Source: Adiantum capillus-veneris (lineage: Eukaryota; Streptophyta; Polypodiopsida; Polypodiales; Pteridaceae). Taken from it: a stretch of DNA of 64,000 bases. The notes below the pieces were generated by a model that saw only the letters and a program-made list of their open reading frames with translations, ran no database searches and was not told the origin of the DNA. Location of the stretch: assembly GCA_014529385.2 (NCBI GenBank), contig CM043959.1:92785029-92849028 (forward strand), in the 5' to 3' direction. Numbering within the stretch: the stretch's first letter is position 1; each line of letters starts with the position of its first letter. This document shows positions 47,943 through 59,832 of the stretch, in pieces. The translations under genes were made by a program, and so were the position numbers.

Positions 47943-47953
47943 CCCAAAATGGA
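47943..47953. other. Right target-site duplication of the transposon
   Basis: CCCAAAATGGA, identical to 36551-36561. Confidence 0.9.
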
Positions 47954-49017
47954 TGATATTTCTATACTAGAGTCTAGTGTTGTGCAACTTGAGCAAGCTT
48001 GCAATAATGAGAACTAAGAAATCGAAGCTTCAAAAATGCAACATACATCAAAAGAGACTGAAAAGTCCACTCACGAGCTATTACCAATTGCTACTACTTC
48101 ATGTAGTGTAGATGTTGAGAAATCCATGCTTACAATTATATTGGATTTAAATAGTCTATTGTTGAAACATTCCCCTCAACCATCCTCACACCACAACTCA
48201 GTGCAAATGGATTAAAAAAGATATATTATACTCAGGCCAGGTTGCATCCAATTCTTGAAGACTATTTTACAGAGGTTTAATGTTGGAATTTGGTTGACAG
48301 CTACTAGGAATAATGTGTATCAAATCCTTGCATCACTAAACAACTAAGCCAAGTATACATTGCCTTTCTTTGCAATTTGGTCGCAAGATGTTTGCTACAC
48401 CGCTCAAACTCAAAAATTGTTTAGACCCGACAATCCAAACGTTGAGGCAATGTTCAAGCCTCGATCTAGACAAAATTGCCATGGGGTTTGAATATGATCC
48501 ACAAAGAACAGTTCTTATTGATGACTCTCCTTACAAGGGATGTATTTCACCAGCAAAAAATTGCATTTTTCCACCACAATTTGATGCTGAGAAGATGGTT
48601 GACAATATGCTCTTGGAGGAGCTACTGCCATCCTTGATTCAGCTTGATGAGAGAAGGGATGTGCGTGATTTACTTGCTTCTAATCATTATGGACAACCTA
48701 TAGTGACAAATGATAGTGAATACAAACAAATCATGGAGTATTGGAAGCATAAAAATGATGTTTGGTTAGCTAAGGTGTTCTTTACAAGAAGAATACCACC
48801 TGCAAAAGGTGACAGAGATGAAACTATCATTGAAGACACAAGTGACACAAGCCACCGCAATGAAATGAGAAGAGCCCAAATACAAGAGATCTTGGCAAAG
48901 GAGTGTACACCCATTGAAAGCATGAAGGCATCACAATTGACCACTTTAGATAGGAAATTGGGTTGTAACACAAAAGGAGTTTTGAAGGAAGCCACAGCAA
49001 AGGCTTATATAAATTAG

Positions 49018-49600
49018 GTGAAAGCTGAGAACAATCTTCTAAGGCTGGATAGAAACCAACCCTAAGGTACTAGTGACATGTCATATATCCTTGATACACA
49101 TGCTTGAACACTCATGTGCATGGTATCTAAAAAATCTTTCTTTTTATTCCTTCCCGCAGGATCTTACAAAGGATACTACTAGATGGAGCTCAATCAATAG
49201 AGATTTTGATATTTTTGCTCAAAATAATGAAGCAGTCACCTATATTTTTTGTTTATCAATTTCTTGAGAGAATTTATTTTAATTTGTAATCATCAAATGA
49301 AATGAAAAGTATCCTTATTATTAAGATTGCTGATCTTTTTCTTGTTCAAAACTTTCAATTGTGAAGTATAGTTTTGTTAGCATGAGATTGTGCTTTTTTA
49401 GTTTGAAAAAAACTGTCAAAGATCCAAGTCTTTTTGGCTTTACTTAAGTTACTAATTGTGAAAGATCCAAGTCTTTTTGCTTTACTTAAGTTATTGATTG
49501 TCTATGTCATAGTCCTTAAAACAATATGGGATGGCTTTCTTGCTCCCATGTCTCACGATGTAACCAACCTCTACATCATTGTATTATGAAGAGTAGAAAA
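49018..49600. other. Non-coding stretch downstream of HAD gene 1
   Basis: AT-rich. A duplicated phrase (AAGATCCAAGTCTTTTTG near 49420 and 49460) is the only structure seen before the satellite starts. Confidence 0.5.
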
Positions 49601-52600
49601 GCAAAGCTCCACCACTTGTCCAAGCTAGTTCTAAAATCCACATGGAGATAAGCAAGCTCCACCATTTATCGAAGCTCTCTTCCATTAAAACATGAAAAAA
49701 CTCAGATATGTTGTACAGGGGGGACTTTTTTCCAAGGTCCAACACTTGTCCAAGCTAGGATCCATTAAAACATGGAAATAAACAAAGCTCCACCACTCGT
49801 CCAACCTTTAGAGTTGCAAAGTGTATGGGTTGTCTAAACTAGGTATGGGAAAAGAATTGAAGGTCCACCACTTGAAACATGGAGAGAAGCAAGCTGCACC
49901 ATGTCTCCAATATGCTAGACTCCATTGAATCACCCTAAACCCATGATATTTTGTACATAGGGGATGTACATTCAAGGTCCACCACTTGTCCAACCTAGTA
50001 TCCCTAGTAGCTTGATAGGTTTGTTCTCAAGATACACCACTTGTCCAACCTATAAGGTTATATTTTAAATGGTTTTTTTTCTCACAACTTGAACTACCCA
50101 TGATATGTTTTACATGGGGGTTTTGTTTCAATGTCCGCCACTTGTCCAAGCTAACTCTATTGAAACATAGAGAGAACCAAAGGTCCACCACTTGTCCAAG
50201 CTAGGCTATATTGAAACATGGAGAGAAGGATGCTCCACCATTTCTCCAAGATAGGCTTCATTGAAACATGGAGAGAAGCAAGCTCCACCATGTCTCCAAG
50301 CTAGGATCCATTTAAATACCCTAAACCCATTTTATTTTGTACATGGGGGGTTTTATTTCAAGGCCCACTACTTATCTAACCTATTATCCCTAGTAGCATG
50401 AGTTGTTTGGTCTCACTTGTACACTCTATGTCATTATATTAAGAAGAACTATGTATCAAGTTCCACCACTTGTCCAACCTATAAGGTTATATCTTAAACG
50501 GTATCCTTTCTCACCACTTGAAATGCCCATGATATGTTTTACATGGGGGTTTCATTCCAAGGTCCACCACTTGTCCAAGCTAACTCTATTCAAACATAGA
50601 GAGAAGCAAAGGTCCACCACTTGTCCAAGCTAACTCTATTCAAACATAGAGAGAAGCAAAGGTTCACCACTTGTCAAAGATAGGATCTGTTGAAACATGG
50701 AGAGAAGTAACCTCCATCATTTTTCCAAGATAGGTGTCATTCAAACATGGAAAGAATCAAGATCTACCATGTCTCCAAGATGCTAGGCTCCATTGAAACA
50801 CCCTAAAACCATGATATTTTGTACAAGGGGTGTTTACATTCAAGGTCTACCACTTGTCTAACCTATTATACCTAGTAGCATGAGTGGTTTGGTCTTAAGA
50901 TTCACCACTTATCCACTGTATATCATTATATTAAGAAAAACTGGGTGTTAAGGTCCACCACTTGTCCAACCTATAAGGGTATATCTTAAATGGTATCCTT
51001 CACTACTTGTCAAGGTCCATCACCACTTTTCCAACCTATAAGTTTATATCTTGAATGATATTTTTTCTCGTCACTTGTAATGCCCATGCTATGTTTTACA
51101 AAGGGGTTTTGTTCCAAGATCCACCACTTCTCCAAGCTAACTCTATTGAAAAATAGAGAGAAGCAAAGGTCCACCACTTGTCCAAGATAGGCTCCATTGA
51201 AACATGGAGAGAAGGATGCTCCACCATTTCTCCAAGATAAGTTCCATTGAAACATTGAGAGAAGAAATCTCCACCATGTCTCCAAGTTAGGCTCCATTGA
51301 AATACCCTAAACCCATAATTTTGTACATGAGGGGTTTACACTCAAGGTCCACCACTTGTTCAACCTATTATCCCTAGTAGCATGAGTGGTTTGGTCTCAA
51401 TATTCACCACTTGTACACTCTATGTCATTATATTAAGAAGAACTATGTGTTAAGGTCCACCACTTGTCCAACCTATAAGGTTATATCTTAAATGGTATCC
51501 TTTCTCACCACTTGAAATGCCCATGATAAGTTTTACATGGGGGTTTCATTCCAAGGTCCACCACTTGTCCAATCTAACTCTATTAAAACATATAGAGAAA
51601 GAAAGGTCCACCACTTGTCCAAGCTAGGCTCATTGAAACATGGAGAGAAGGAACCTCCACCGTTTCTCCTAGATAGGCTCCATTGAAACATGGAGAGAAG
51701 TAAGCTCCACCATGTCTCTAAGATGCTATGCTCCATTGAAATACCCAATACCCATGATATTTTGTACATGGGGGGTTTACATTCAAGGTCCACCACTTGT
51801 CCAACCTATTAGTAGGTTTGGTCTTATGATTCACCACTTATCCACTCTATGTCATTATATTAAGAGGAATTGGGTGTTAAGTTCCACCACTTGTCCAACC
51901 TATAATGTTATAGCTTGAATGGTATTTTTTCTCACCACTTGTAATGCCCATGACATGATTTACATGGGGGTTTTGTTCCAAGGTCTACCACTTGTCCAAG
52001 CTAACTCTATTGAAACATAGAGAGAAACAAAGGTCCACCACTTTTCCAAGCTAGGCTGCATTGAAACATGGACCTTAATACCAAATTATTTATAGTAGCA
52101 TGAGTGATATTTTGTACATGGGTGGTTTACATTCAAGGTCCTCCACTTGTCCAACCTATTTTCCCTAGTAGGTTTGGTCCCAAGTTCACCACTTGTCCAC
52201 TCTATGTCATTATATTAAGAATAATTGGGTGTTAAGGTCCACCACTTGTCCAACCTATAAGGTTATATATTGAATGGTATTTTTTCTCACCACTTGTAAT
52301 GCCCATGATATGTTTTACATGGGGGTTTGGTTCCAAGGTCCACCACTTTTCCAAGATAACTCTATTCAAACATAGAGAGAAACAAAGGTCCACCACTTGT
52401 CCAAGCTATGCTCCATTGAAACATGGAGAGAAGCAAGCTTTACCATGTTTCCAAGCTAGGCTCCATTGAAACACTCTAGGGGGTTTTATTTCAAGGCCCA
52501 CCACTTGTTTAACCTATTATCCCTAGTAGCATGAGTGGTTTGGTTTCAAGATTCACCACTTGTACACTCTATGTCATTATATTAAGAAGAACAATATGTT

Positions 52601-53910
52601 AAGGTCCACCACTTGTCCAACCTATAAGGTTATATCTTAAATGGTGTCCTTTCTCGCCACTTGAAATGCCCATGATATGTTTTATATGGGAGTTTCATTC
52701 CAAGATCCACCACTTTTCCAAGCTAACCATATTCAAACATAGAGAGAAACAAAGGTCCACGACTTGTACAACTTACGCTCCATTGAAACATGGAGAGAAG
52801 GAACCTCCACCATTTCTCCTAGATAGGCTCCATTAAAACATGGAGAGAAGTAAGTTCCACCATGTCTCCAAGATGCTAGGCTCCATTGAAATACACAAAA
52901 CCCATGATATTTTGTACATGGGATATTTACATTCAAGGTCAACCACTTGTCCAACCTATTATCCCTAGTAGTTTTTGTCTCACGGTTCACCACTTTTGCA
53001 CTCTATGTCATTATATTAAGAGGAATTGGGTGTTAAGGTCCACCACTTGTCCAGCCTATAAGGTTATACCTTGAATGGTATTTTTTATCACCACTTGTAA
53101 TGCCCATGACATGCTTTACATGGGGGTTTTGTTCCAAGGTTCACCACTTGTCCAAGTTAATTCTATTGAAACATAGAGAGAAACAAAGGTCCACCACTTG
53201 TCCAAGCTACGCTCCATTGAAACATGGACCTTAATACCAAATTATTCCTAGTAGCATGAGTGATATTTTGTACATAAGGGGTTTGCATTCAAGGTCCACC
53301 ACTTGTTCAACCTACTTTTCCTAGTAGGTTTGGTTGCAAGATTCACCGCTTGTCCACTCTATGTCATTATATTAATAATTGTCCACTCTATGTCATTAAT
53401 AATAATTGGGTGTTAAGGTCCACCACTTGTCCAACCTATAAGGTTATATATTGAATGGTATTTTTTCTCACCACTTGTAATGTCCATGATATGTTTTACA
53501 TGGGGGTTTTGTTCCAAGGTCCACCACTTGTCCAAGCTAAATATGTTCAAACATAGAGAGAAACAAACATCCACCACTTGTCCAAGCTAGGCTCCATTGA
53601 AACATGGAGAGAATGATGCTCCACCATTTATCCAAGATAGGCTCCATTGAACCATGGAGAGAAGTAAGCTCCACCATGTCTCCAAGATGCTAGAGTCCAT
53701 TGAAATACCCAAAACCCATGATACTTTGTACATGGGGGGTTTACATTCAAGGTCCACCACTTGTCCAACCTATTATCCCTAGTAGCATGAGTGGTTTGGT
53801 CTCAGGATTCACCACTTGTCCACTCTATATCATTATATTAAGAAAAATTGGGTTTTCATATCTAAATGGATCTTTGCTTGGATAAGTGGTAGACCTTGAG
53901 ACCTAAATAC
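49600..53910 (-). repeat. Satellite array, reverse orientation, with higher-order structure
   Basis: Dozens of units on AAGGTCCACCACTTGTCCAA followed by GCTAGGCTCCATTGAAACAT and GGAGAGAAG, about 45-50 bp each. They are organised in higher-order units marked by CCCATGATATGTTTTACATG (near 50099, 50529, 51520, 51947, 52304, 52670, 53103, 53486) at about 360-540 bp spacing, and by CCTAGTAGCATGAGTGGTTT. It is the inverse of the array at 32570-36330. All ORFs here are satellite translation. Confidence 0.92.
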
Positions 53911-54187
53911 CCATTCTACACTAGAGCATTGGTTAAGCCTTATGCACTTCAAGCATACCTTTAACAACTAGTAGTTATTAGTTGACTTAAGTCTAGTTGA
54001 ACTCCATGGTATTGAGACTAAGAGAGCGTGTAGCATAAAAAAGAGTCAGGATTTTAATTTGACTTTCTTTCTATTAATGAGTAGATCATAGATGGATTTT
54101 GGTATCTAATTAAACCTTAGGGTAGACAATGTAAAACTCATGTCTATTGTTGTGTTTGCATTAAGTGTTCTTGATCTTTAATTTCAG

Positions 54188-54851
54188 AATCATTACAGAA
54201 AAATGGATTGGCTATATGCTGGCATAAATTGAAGAAAACTATTGAATTACCCATCCAACCTCCTCCAAGACCTTGTCCAAGGAATCAATCACCTCCTTAT
54301 CACCTACCACTTGTTTTCAAGGACATCAAAAGAGTACCTATCTTGGATCTAGAGGGGTTACTTCTCAAGACAATTGAAATGAAACATGGAGATTTTATGC
54401 CAGCTTGGGCTCAACACATGCGACTTGTGGAGGATAAAGATGAAGTTTATCATGTGGTGCGACCAGACGCACAAAGTTTTTTGGATTTTTGTACTGAATA
54501 ATTTGAGCTATGGATATGGAGTTGCTATAACTTAACAAGGGTGCAACACATCACACAAAAATGTTTCCTGAGCAGTATACCAAGTTCAAGGTGTCTAAGA
54601 GTAACAAAAATTGCCAAAATCCAAATATCATGTTAGGATTTACAAGGGTTTATCACAAAAATTTGAGTGATATTTGGAAGATATTTAAGGATTTGGATGC
54701 AAGCAATACCTTAATTTTTGATGACACTCCATATAGGGTGATGTGGAACATGCCAAGGACATATCTTATATTTCCAAAGATGTGGAGGCAAACTTCCGAG
54801 CAACTTCAAAACTTCTTGCAGAGAACCCTAACTCCATGGTTGGTAGGATAG
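54188..54851 (+). pseudogene. HAD/FCP1-like phosphatase gene 2, fragment
   Basis: Begins after a splice acceptor TTTAATTTCAG (54187) with ESLQKNGLAICWHKLKK. HAD motif I region VPILDLEGLLLK, then EVYHVVRPDAQSFLDFC, a TAA at about 54499-54501 and, in the same frame beyond it, FELWIWSCYNLTRVQHIT (motif II region). A frameshift near 54560-54600 leads to KNLSDIWKIFKDLDASNTLI, FDDTPYRVMWNMP and TYLIFPKMW. Same family as gene 1 (47.9-49.0 kb): both have DL[NE] in place of the DxD of active FCP1-type enzymes at the visible motif, a feature I associate with plant HAD-like proteins of unknown activity. It lies as an island in the satellite and is broken by at least one stop and one frameshift. Confidence 0.7.
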
Positions 54852-55719
54852 TTGTATGCAAGAGATAAGAGAGTCTATACATACAACACAATTGTAAATC
54901 AGTACAGTGATTTTGAGACAAATTATGTCCTTGGTGTGTACTTGTCAACACGAAAGCATTGAATAAATATGGCCATAAGATGCTTTTTTTATTCTAGTGT
55001 GTATCTTTCAACATTTGTATAATTTGATATAGTCTTTTTATAAAAAAAAACAAAGGTGTGTCAATTTTATGAACACTTCAATGGAGTGCACCCTACTCTA
55101 AGGGGACTTCATTGTACTATTGGAGTGCATCCTATTGTAAGGGGACTCTGATTTATTGCTAGAGTACACCCCAATTTTTGGGGACTCATTTTTCATTTCA
55201 TTGGGGCCTATGTTCGCTCATATAGTAAAAGAAATTCATTTTTTGTCAATTCATATCGAGGTTGCATTTATTTGTAACTAGGAGAGAATTGATGTTTGAT
55301 GTTAAAATAAAATTTGTAAGTGTGGATCAGAGAATTCATGGATTTTAAATATGTGAGAGGGATCTTTTTCTTGGGCACAAATGTTTGATTCAAGAATTTT
55401 ATCATTACATACTTTATGTGAAAGATTTTTAGAACCTAAAAGACTTTGAAAAGAAAACTATGGAATCTAAGTGCATGTATTCTTGAATGGCTTGAAAGTT
55501 GATGTATACATGCATGTTGCCTTGATGAAGATTTAGATCCGACAAGATGCAAAGCTAGAATTCTTGGACGTTACCTTTGTCAATTTGGTAATAACATATT
55601 TAACTTTATTTTCTTATGGGTGGAAAATATATTATTATGTGCATTTGGAACCTAATTGCTTGACCTTCAAACCAAGATTCCTATGTTATTTTTTCATATA
55701 CTTTTTTGTAATGGATTAA
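54852..55719. other. Non-coding stretch with a short minisatellite
   Basis: Three degenerate units GAGTGCACCCTACTCTAAGG with GGACT occur at about 55083-55190. Otherwise AT-rich with no gene. Confidence 0.55.
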
Positions 55720-57370
55720 GATTGTGGATACAAGGTCCACCACTTTTTCAAGCTAGATCTAAGAAAGTATATATACTGAGTCTTCAAACTAGTAAACCAA
55801 GGGAAGAGAGAAGCAGGGTCCATCACTTGTCCAAGCTCATCTCTAGACAACATAGAGAGGTGCTAGGTCTACTAATTGTCTAATATAGTCATGGAGAAAT
55901 GATAGAAGGTTGATCCACTTGTCCAACCTATCATCTCTAGTAAAATGGGAGGTTTGGCCTTAAGATTCACCATGTAACCAGCCTATACTTCATTGTATTA
56001 TGAAGAGTAGAAAAGCAAAGCTCCACCACTTGTCTAAGGTAGGTCCAAAATCAACATGGAGAGAAGCAAGCTTCACCATTTGTCCAAGATAGGTTCCATT
56101 AAAACATGGAAAACCTCATATATGTTGTACATGGAAGCTTTTTTCCAAGGTCCGCCACTTGTCCAAGCTAGGATCCATTAAAACATGGATAGAAACAAGG
56201 CTACCACTCGTCCAACCTTTATAGCTGCAAAGTGTACTGGTTGTCTAAACTAGGCATGGGAAAATAATAGAAGGTCCACCACTTATCCAATATATTATCT
56301 CTAATAGCATGGGAGGTTTGGTCTCAAGATTTAGGAATTGGCTGACCTGTATTTCATTGTATTATGATGAATTTGGTTTTAAAGTCAACTAGTTATCCAA
56401 GCTATAAGTTTATATCTTGAATGGTATTCCTTTCCATCACTTAGAAAACCAATGATATGTTGTACATGGGGGGTTTTTTACAAGTTCCACCACTTGTCCA
56501 AGCTCGTTTCATTGAAACATGGATGAAGGCAATCTCCACCATTTGTTAAAGCTAGACTCCATTGAAATCAAGAAAATCCATGCTATGTTGTACATGGAGT
56601 TTTTGTTTTAAGGTCCAACACTTCTCCAAGCTAAGCTCCATTGAAACATGGAGAGGAGAAACACTCCACCACTTGTCCAAGCTAGGAAACATTGATAGTA
56701 GTTGGTTTAGCTTGAAGATCCACCACGTGTCTAAGCTAACTCTATTGAAACATAGAGAGAAGCAAAGGTCCACCAATTGTCCAAGCTAGGCTCCATTAAA
56801 ACATGGACAGAAGCAAGCTCCACCATTTCTCCAAGATAGGCTCCATTGAAATGTGAAGATAATCAAAGGTCCACCATTTCTCCAAGCTAGTCTCCAGTTG
56901 TCCAACCTATAAGGTTATATCATAAATGGTAATCTTTCTAATCACTTGGAATACCCATGATATGTTTTACATGGGGGTTTTGTTCCAAGGTCACCACTTG
57001 TCCAAGCTAACTCTATTGAAACATAGAGAGAAGCAAAGTTCCACCACTTGTCCAAGCTAGTCTCCATTGAAACAAGGAGAGAAACAAGCTCCATCATTTC
57101 TCCAAGATAGGCTAGCCTGGATAAGTGCACCTTGAAACCAACCTTCCTATGAGGCAATAGAGAATATGCTACATATTTTATGTATGCCCCATGCCTCAAA
57201 ATTAAGAAGTTCTAGATTAGAAGTGGACCTTGCTTGAATGTCACATGCAATAAATTAAGGGAAAATAGCCAAGTGGATTGTATTCCTCAATGGATCCTTG
57301 CTTTCACAAGTTGTGAACCTTGAATCACTTTTACATTAACTTGGACAAGTGGTGGACCTAGAAACCAAGC
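55720..57370 (-). repeat. Satellite array, reverse orientation, right part
   Basis: Same monomers as 49600-53910 (AAGCTCCACCACTTGTC, CCATTGAAACATGGAGAG), more diverged and with one CCCATGATATGTTTTACATG marker near 56951. The last units near 57300-57360 are in forward orientation (TTGGACAAGTGGTGGACC), so the array contains an orientation switch near 57110-57300. Confidence 0.85.
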
Positions 57371-58246
57371 TCTCCATGTTGAGATAAGTTGTAGATAGGA
57401 CAGTAGAACATAGACAACGATAATGGATGCAATATACTTGTCTCCCAATAATCCAATTGATTGAAACCATGGTATTTTAGTTGTTTTCATTGTGTATTGT
57501 ATGTGCATAAAGTGGAATGAGACCTTAAGAAAACTCAAATTTTTGACAAAATCTCTATATTTTGTACATGATATATTGAAAGTTGTCCAACCTGGGAATT
57601 GGGATTTTCCCACTTTACCTAATATGGTCTTATTGTTATTTCTTTCTTGATTGGTGACATATTTGAGGAAGTTTATGTAATAAAGCCATGCAATTTTTTC
57701 AAGAAAGGACAAGTTACTTGCTGGCCTCATATTTGTTTCTTGTCTTTGCTGAGGCCATGCCACTTTACTTACTCCACAGTTGTGTCGTCTCGCTATGCCC
57801 TTTGTTGGGTACCCTGATTTTCTAGACAAGGAATATGCAGATGCTACCCTATTATTCACTTAGTATGATCCACATATCTTGGACAGTCTATGAAAAGAAT
57901 AACCTATGGCACAAGATGATATGTAGAAACCTTGGAGAAGATCTGTATCATGATTGGGATTCGGGTGGGAGGAGGAATTGTGGTAAGAAAATGCATTCTT
58001 TTCCCTTTGGTGTGAGTGGGATGTTTGGATGCTTAGATGGTGCTATGCAAGTTGATGAATTTCTGTATGATCTAGGAGGTAGTTTAGGGCCAATTTTACA
58101 GGTTTTATGACACTATTTGATGCAAGTATTGAGCATAAATGCTCAATTGGGGGTTGGCAATGATGATAAACATGTTTTAGTATGTGTATAGTATTGGTAC
58201 ATACATGGTCATGTGTAGATAAAAAAAAGTGTTAACATGCATTTTG
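57371..58246. other. Mostly non-coding; weak possible exon at 57835-58110
   Basis: A 91-codon plus-strand frame (WTVYEKNNLWHKMICRNLGE, ending at TGA 58108-58110) has no motif I recognise and no splice support, so it is not called as a gene. The 190-codon minus frame across 57287-57859 overlaps satellite and is unlikely to be real. Confidence 0.35.
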
Positions 58247-58628
58247 TATCTTTTCTAATGTGATATTGGGTTTCAAATATGGTGGACAATGTATGCATTA
58301 TAAATAGTTAGCTTTGAGTGCAAGCAGTCCAACACATGTACATACCCGTTGGGAATGGTGTCAAAGCTTTAGATGCGGTTACAAGGGCCTTCTTTTGGTT
58401 CTAAGGAATGTTTTTGTACTTTCTAGAATGTAAATAATTGGCTGGCTGTATCTTTTCTAATGTGATATTGGGTTTCAAATATGGTGGACAATGTATGCAT
58501 TATAAATAGTTAGCTTTGAGTGCAAGCAGTCCAACACATGTACATACCCGTTGGGAATGGTGTCAAAGCTTTAGATGCGGTTACAAGGGCCTTCTTTTGG
58601 TTCTAAGGAATGTTTTTGTACTTTCTAG
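58247..58628. repeat. Tandem duplication, about 180 bp units with period 202 bp
   Basis: Two practically identical copies (about 58247-58426 and 58449-58628) starting TATCTTTTCTAATGTGATAT and ending TTTTTGTACTTTCTAG, with a 20-bp spacer. Their near identity implies a recent event. Confidence 0.95.
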
Positions 58629-59832
58629 TTTGGCTGCTCTCATCTTATCCTGGAAGTCTCACACGTGCGATAATTGTCTATTTAGGACACCCGATATGCA
58701 TGATGTGCCACCTTAGTGGTGGTCAAAAAAATAATTTTTGTATGTGGGCATGAAGTTTGAGTATCAAGGATCAAGACTAAAGAGATTTGTGGAATTTTGA
58801 GTCCATATGCATTTTTGTGTGATGATAAATGCCTGTCGGGCTCAAATATGGCCCTAAAAAGATTTAAAAAATGGTCAAAATGGTGTGGGATGGCTGAAAT
58901 TTTCCACATCATTCATGGAGCCATGAGTGCCCAAGCTAGAGGAATCTTTGTGGATTTGAGAATTAGCACTTTCACCTGTCTGTGTGAAGGAGGAAGAACG
59001 ATTTTTACAGGTGGTCCTATGCAATCCTGTCTTATTCACGTCCTATTTTCGAGTGCGTGGAGGAGTGAATGAGAGTTTCTTATCTTTAATTTTTCACTTT
59101 GGAGAGTCTATGGAAGTTCAGAGATTTCCATGGATGTGTTTGTGTGAGAAATTGATGGAAGAAGGTGTGGCTTTCTGCAAGACTATGTGACCCTGTATCG
59201 GTGCCATTCGGGTTGAGGCTACAACAAAGATTCCAACAGAGTGGATTTTGGTGAAGCTTTTGCAATGGTTTGAGAAAGGCCTTGTAGGTTTGGAGTTTTT
59301 TTACTTTTTGATGGTTTTTCTTGTGTATTTTGGTCACCATTAAGTGAAATTTTGATCCTAGATTATCTCCACTCCCTCTGTGGTGTTTATGGGTAGACAA
59401 GGGTTGGTAGGTCGAGAAATTTGGAGCTTGAATTGGATCTGGGGGAGGATTTTCATTGATATCTTGAGTGGTTGTGTGTGAGGTGAGTTAATTAAGTGAA
59501 TTCCTTGCATTATTTTGAGGTATGAGGGTGTGTGAGTGTACAAATGGTGTCTTTTTCTCCTTCAATGCCTTCAAGATGCCAGCTTAGATGATTACATATA
59601 GGGAAATCCCCTTGCTTAGCATTTGATGAAAATTGCCTAGAGCTTCTTGACCCTGCCCTTGTTGGGAATAGCTTGCAATCAATGCATTCGAAGAGACAAC
59701 ATGCTGGAAAACCGTTGATGAACAATATTGTCATGAGTTCTTATGCCCATCGCATCGTCTTCAAAATTTCCACATGTCTTGAAGATGCAAGCATAGAACA
59801 TCTATCAGAGCCAATCCCTCAGGCATAAATCT
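58629..59832. other. Non-coding stretch, nothing recognised
   Basis: No supportable gene, repeat or mobile element seen on either strand. Confidence 0.5.

Larger units (their letters stand above)
36472..49017 (+). pseudogene. HAD/FCP1-like phosphatase gene 1, split by an 11.4-kb transposon
   Basis: Exon sequence begins after TTTTCTTAG (36471) and is interrupted at CCCAAAATGGA by the transposon. Joining the two copies of that duplication keeps the frame open (SEVPK then MDDISILESSVVQLEQA). After the insertion the frame gives LTIILDLNSLLLKH (HAD motif I region; plant family members read DLNGLL), ILRPGCIQFLK, FNVGIWLTATRNNVYQIL (motif II region) and FFAIWSQDVCYTAQT. In a shifted frame it continues with LDLDKIAMGFEYDPQRTVLI, DDSPYKG (motif III/IV region) and SLIQLDERRDVRDLLASNHY, to a stop at 49015-49017. 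In-frame TAA codons occur near 48014, 48213 and 48346, and there is a frameshift near 48450 plus one upstream near 36510. It looks like a decayed member of a plant HAD-like family. Confidence 0.75.

Noticed and set aside
49600-57370. CRISPR-like look of short regularly recurring GGTCCACCACTTGTCCAA units
   Set aside because: Units are degenerate, the spacing is irregular, the 'spacers' are themselves repeated, and the context is a eukaryotic satellite.
57287-57859. 190-codon minus-strand reading frame
   Set aside because: It overlaps satellite sequence, shows no recognisable domain and has no splice or start context, so it looks like chance.
57835-58110. A small gene of 91 codons
   Set aside because: No motif, no upstream start context and no splice evidence; left as a weak possibility only.
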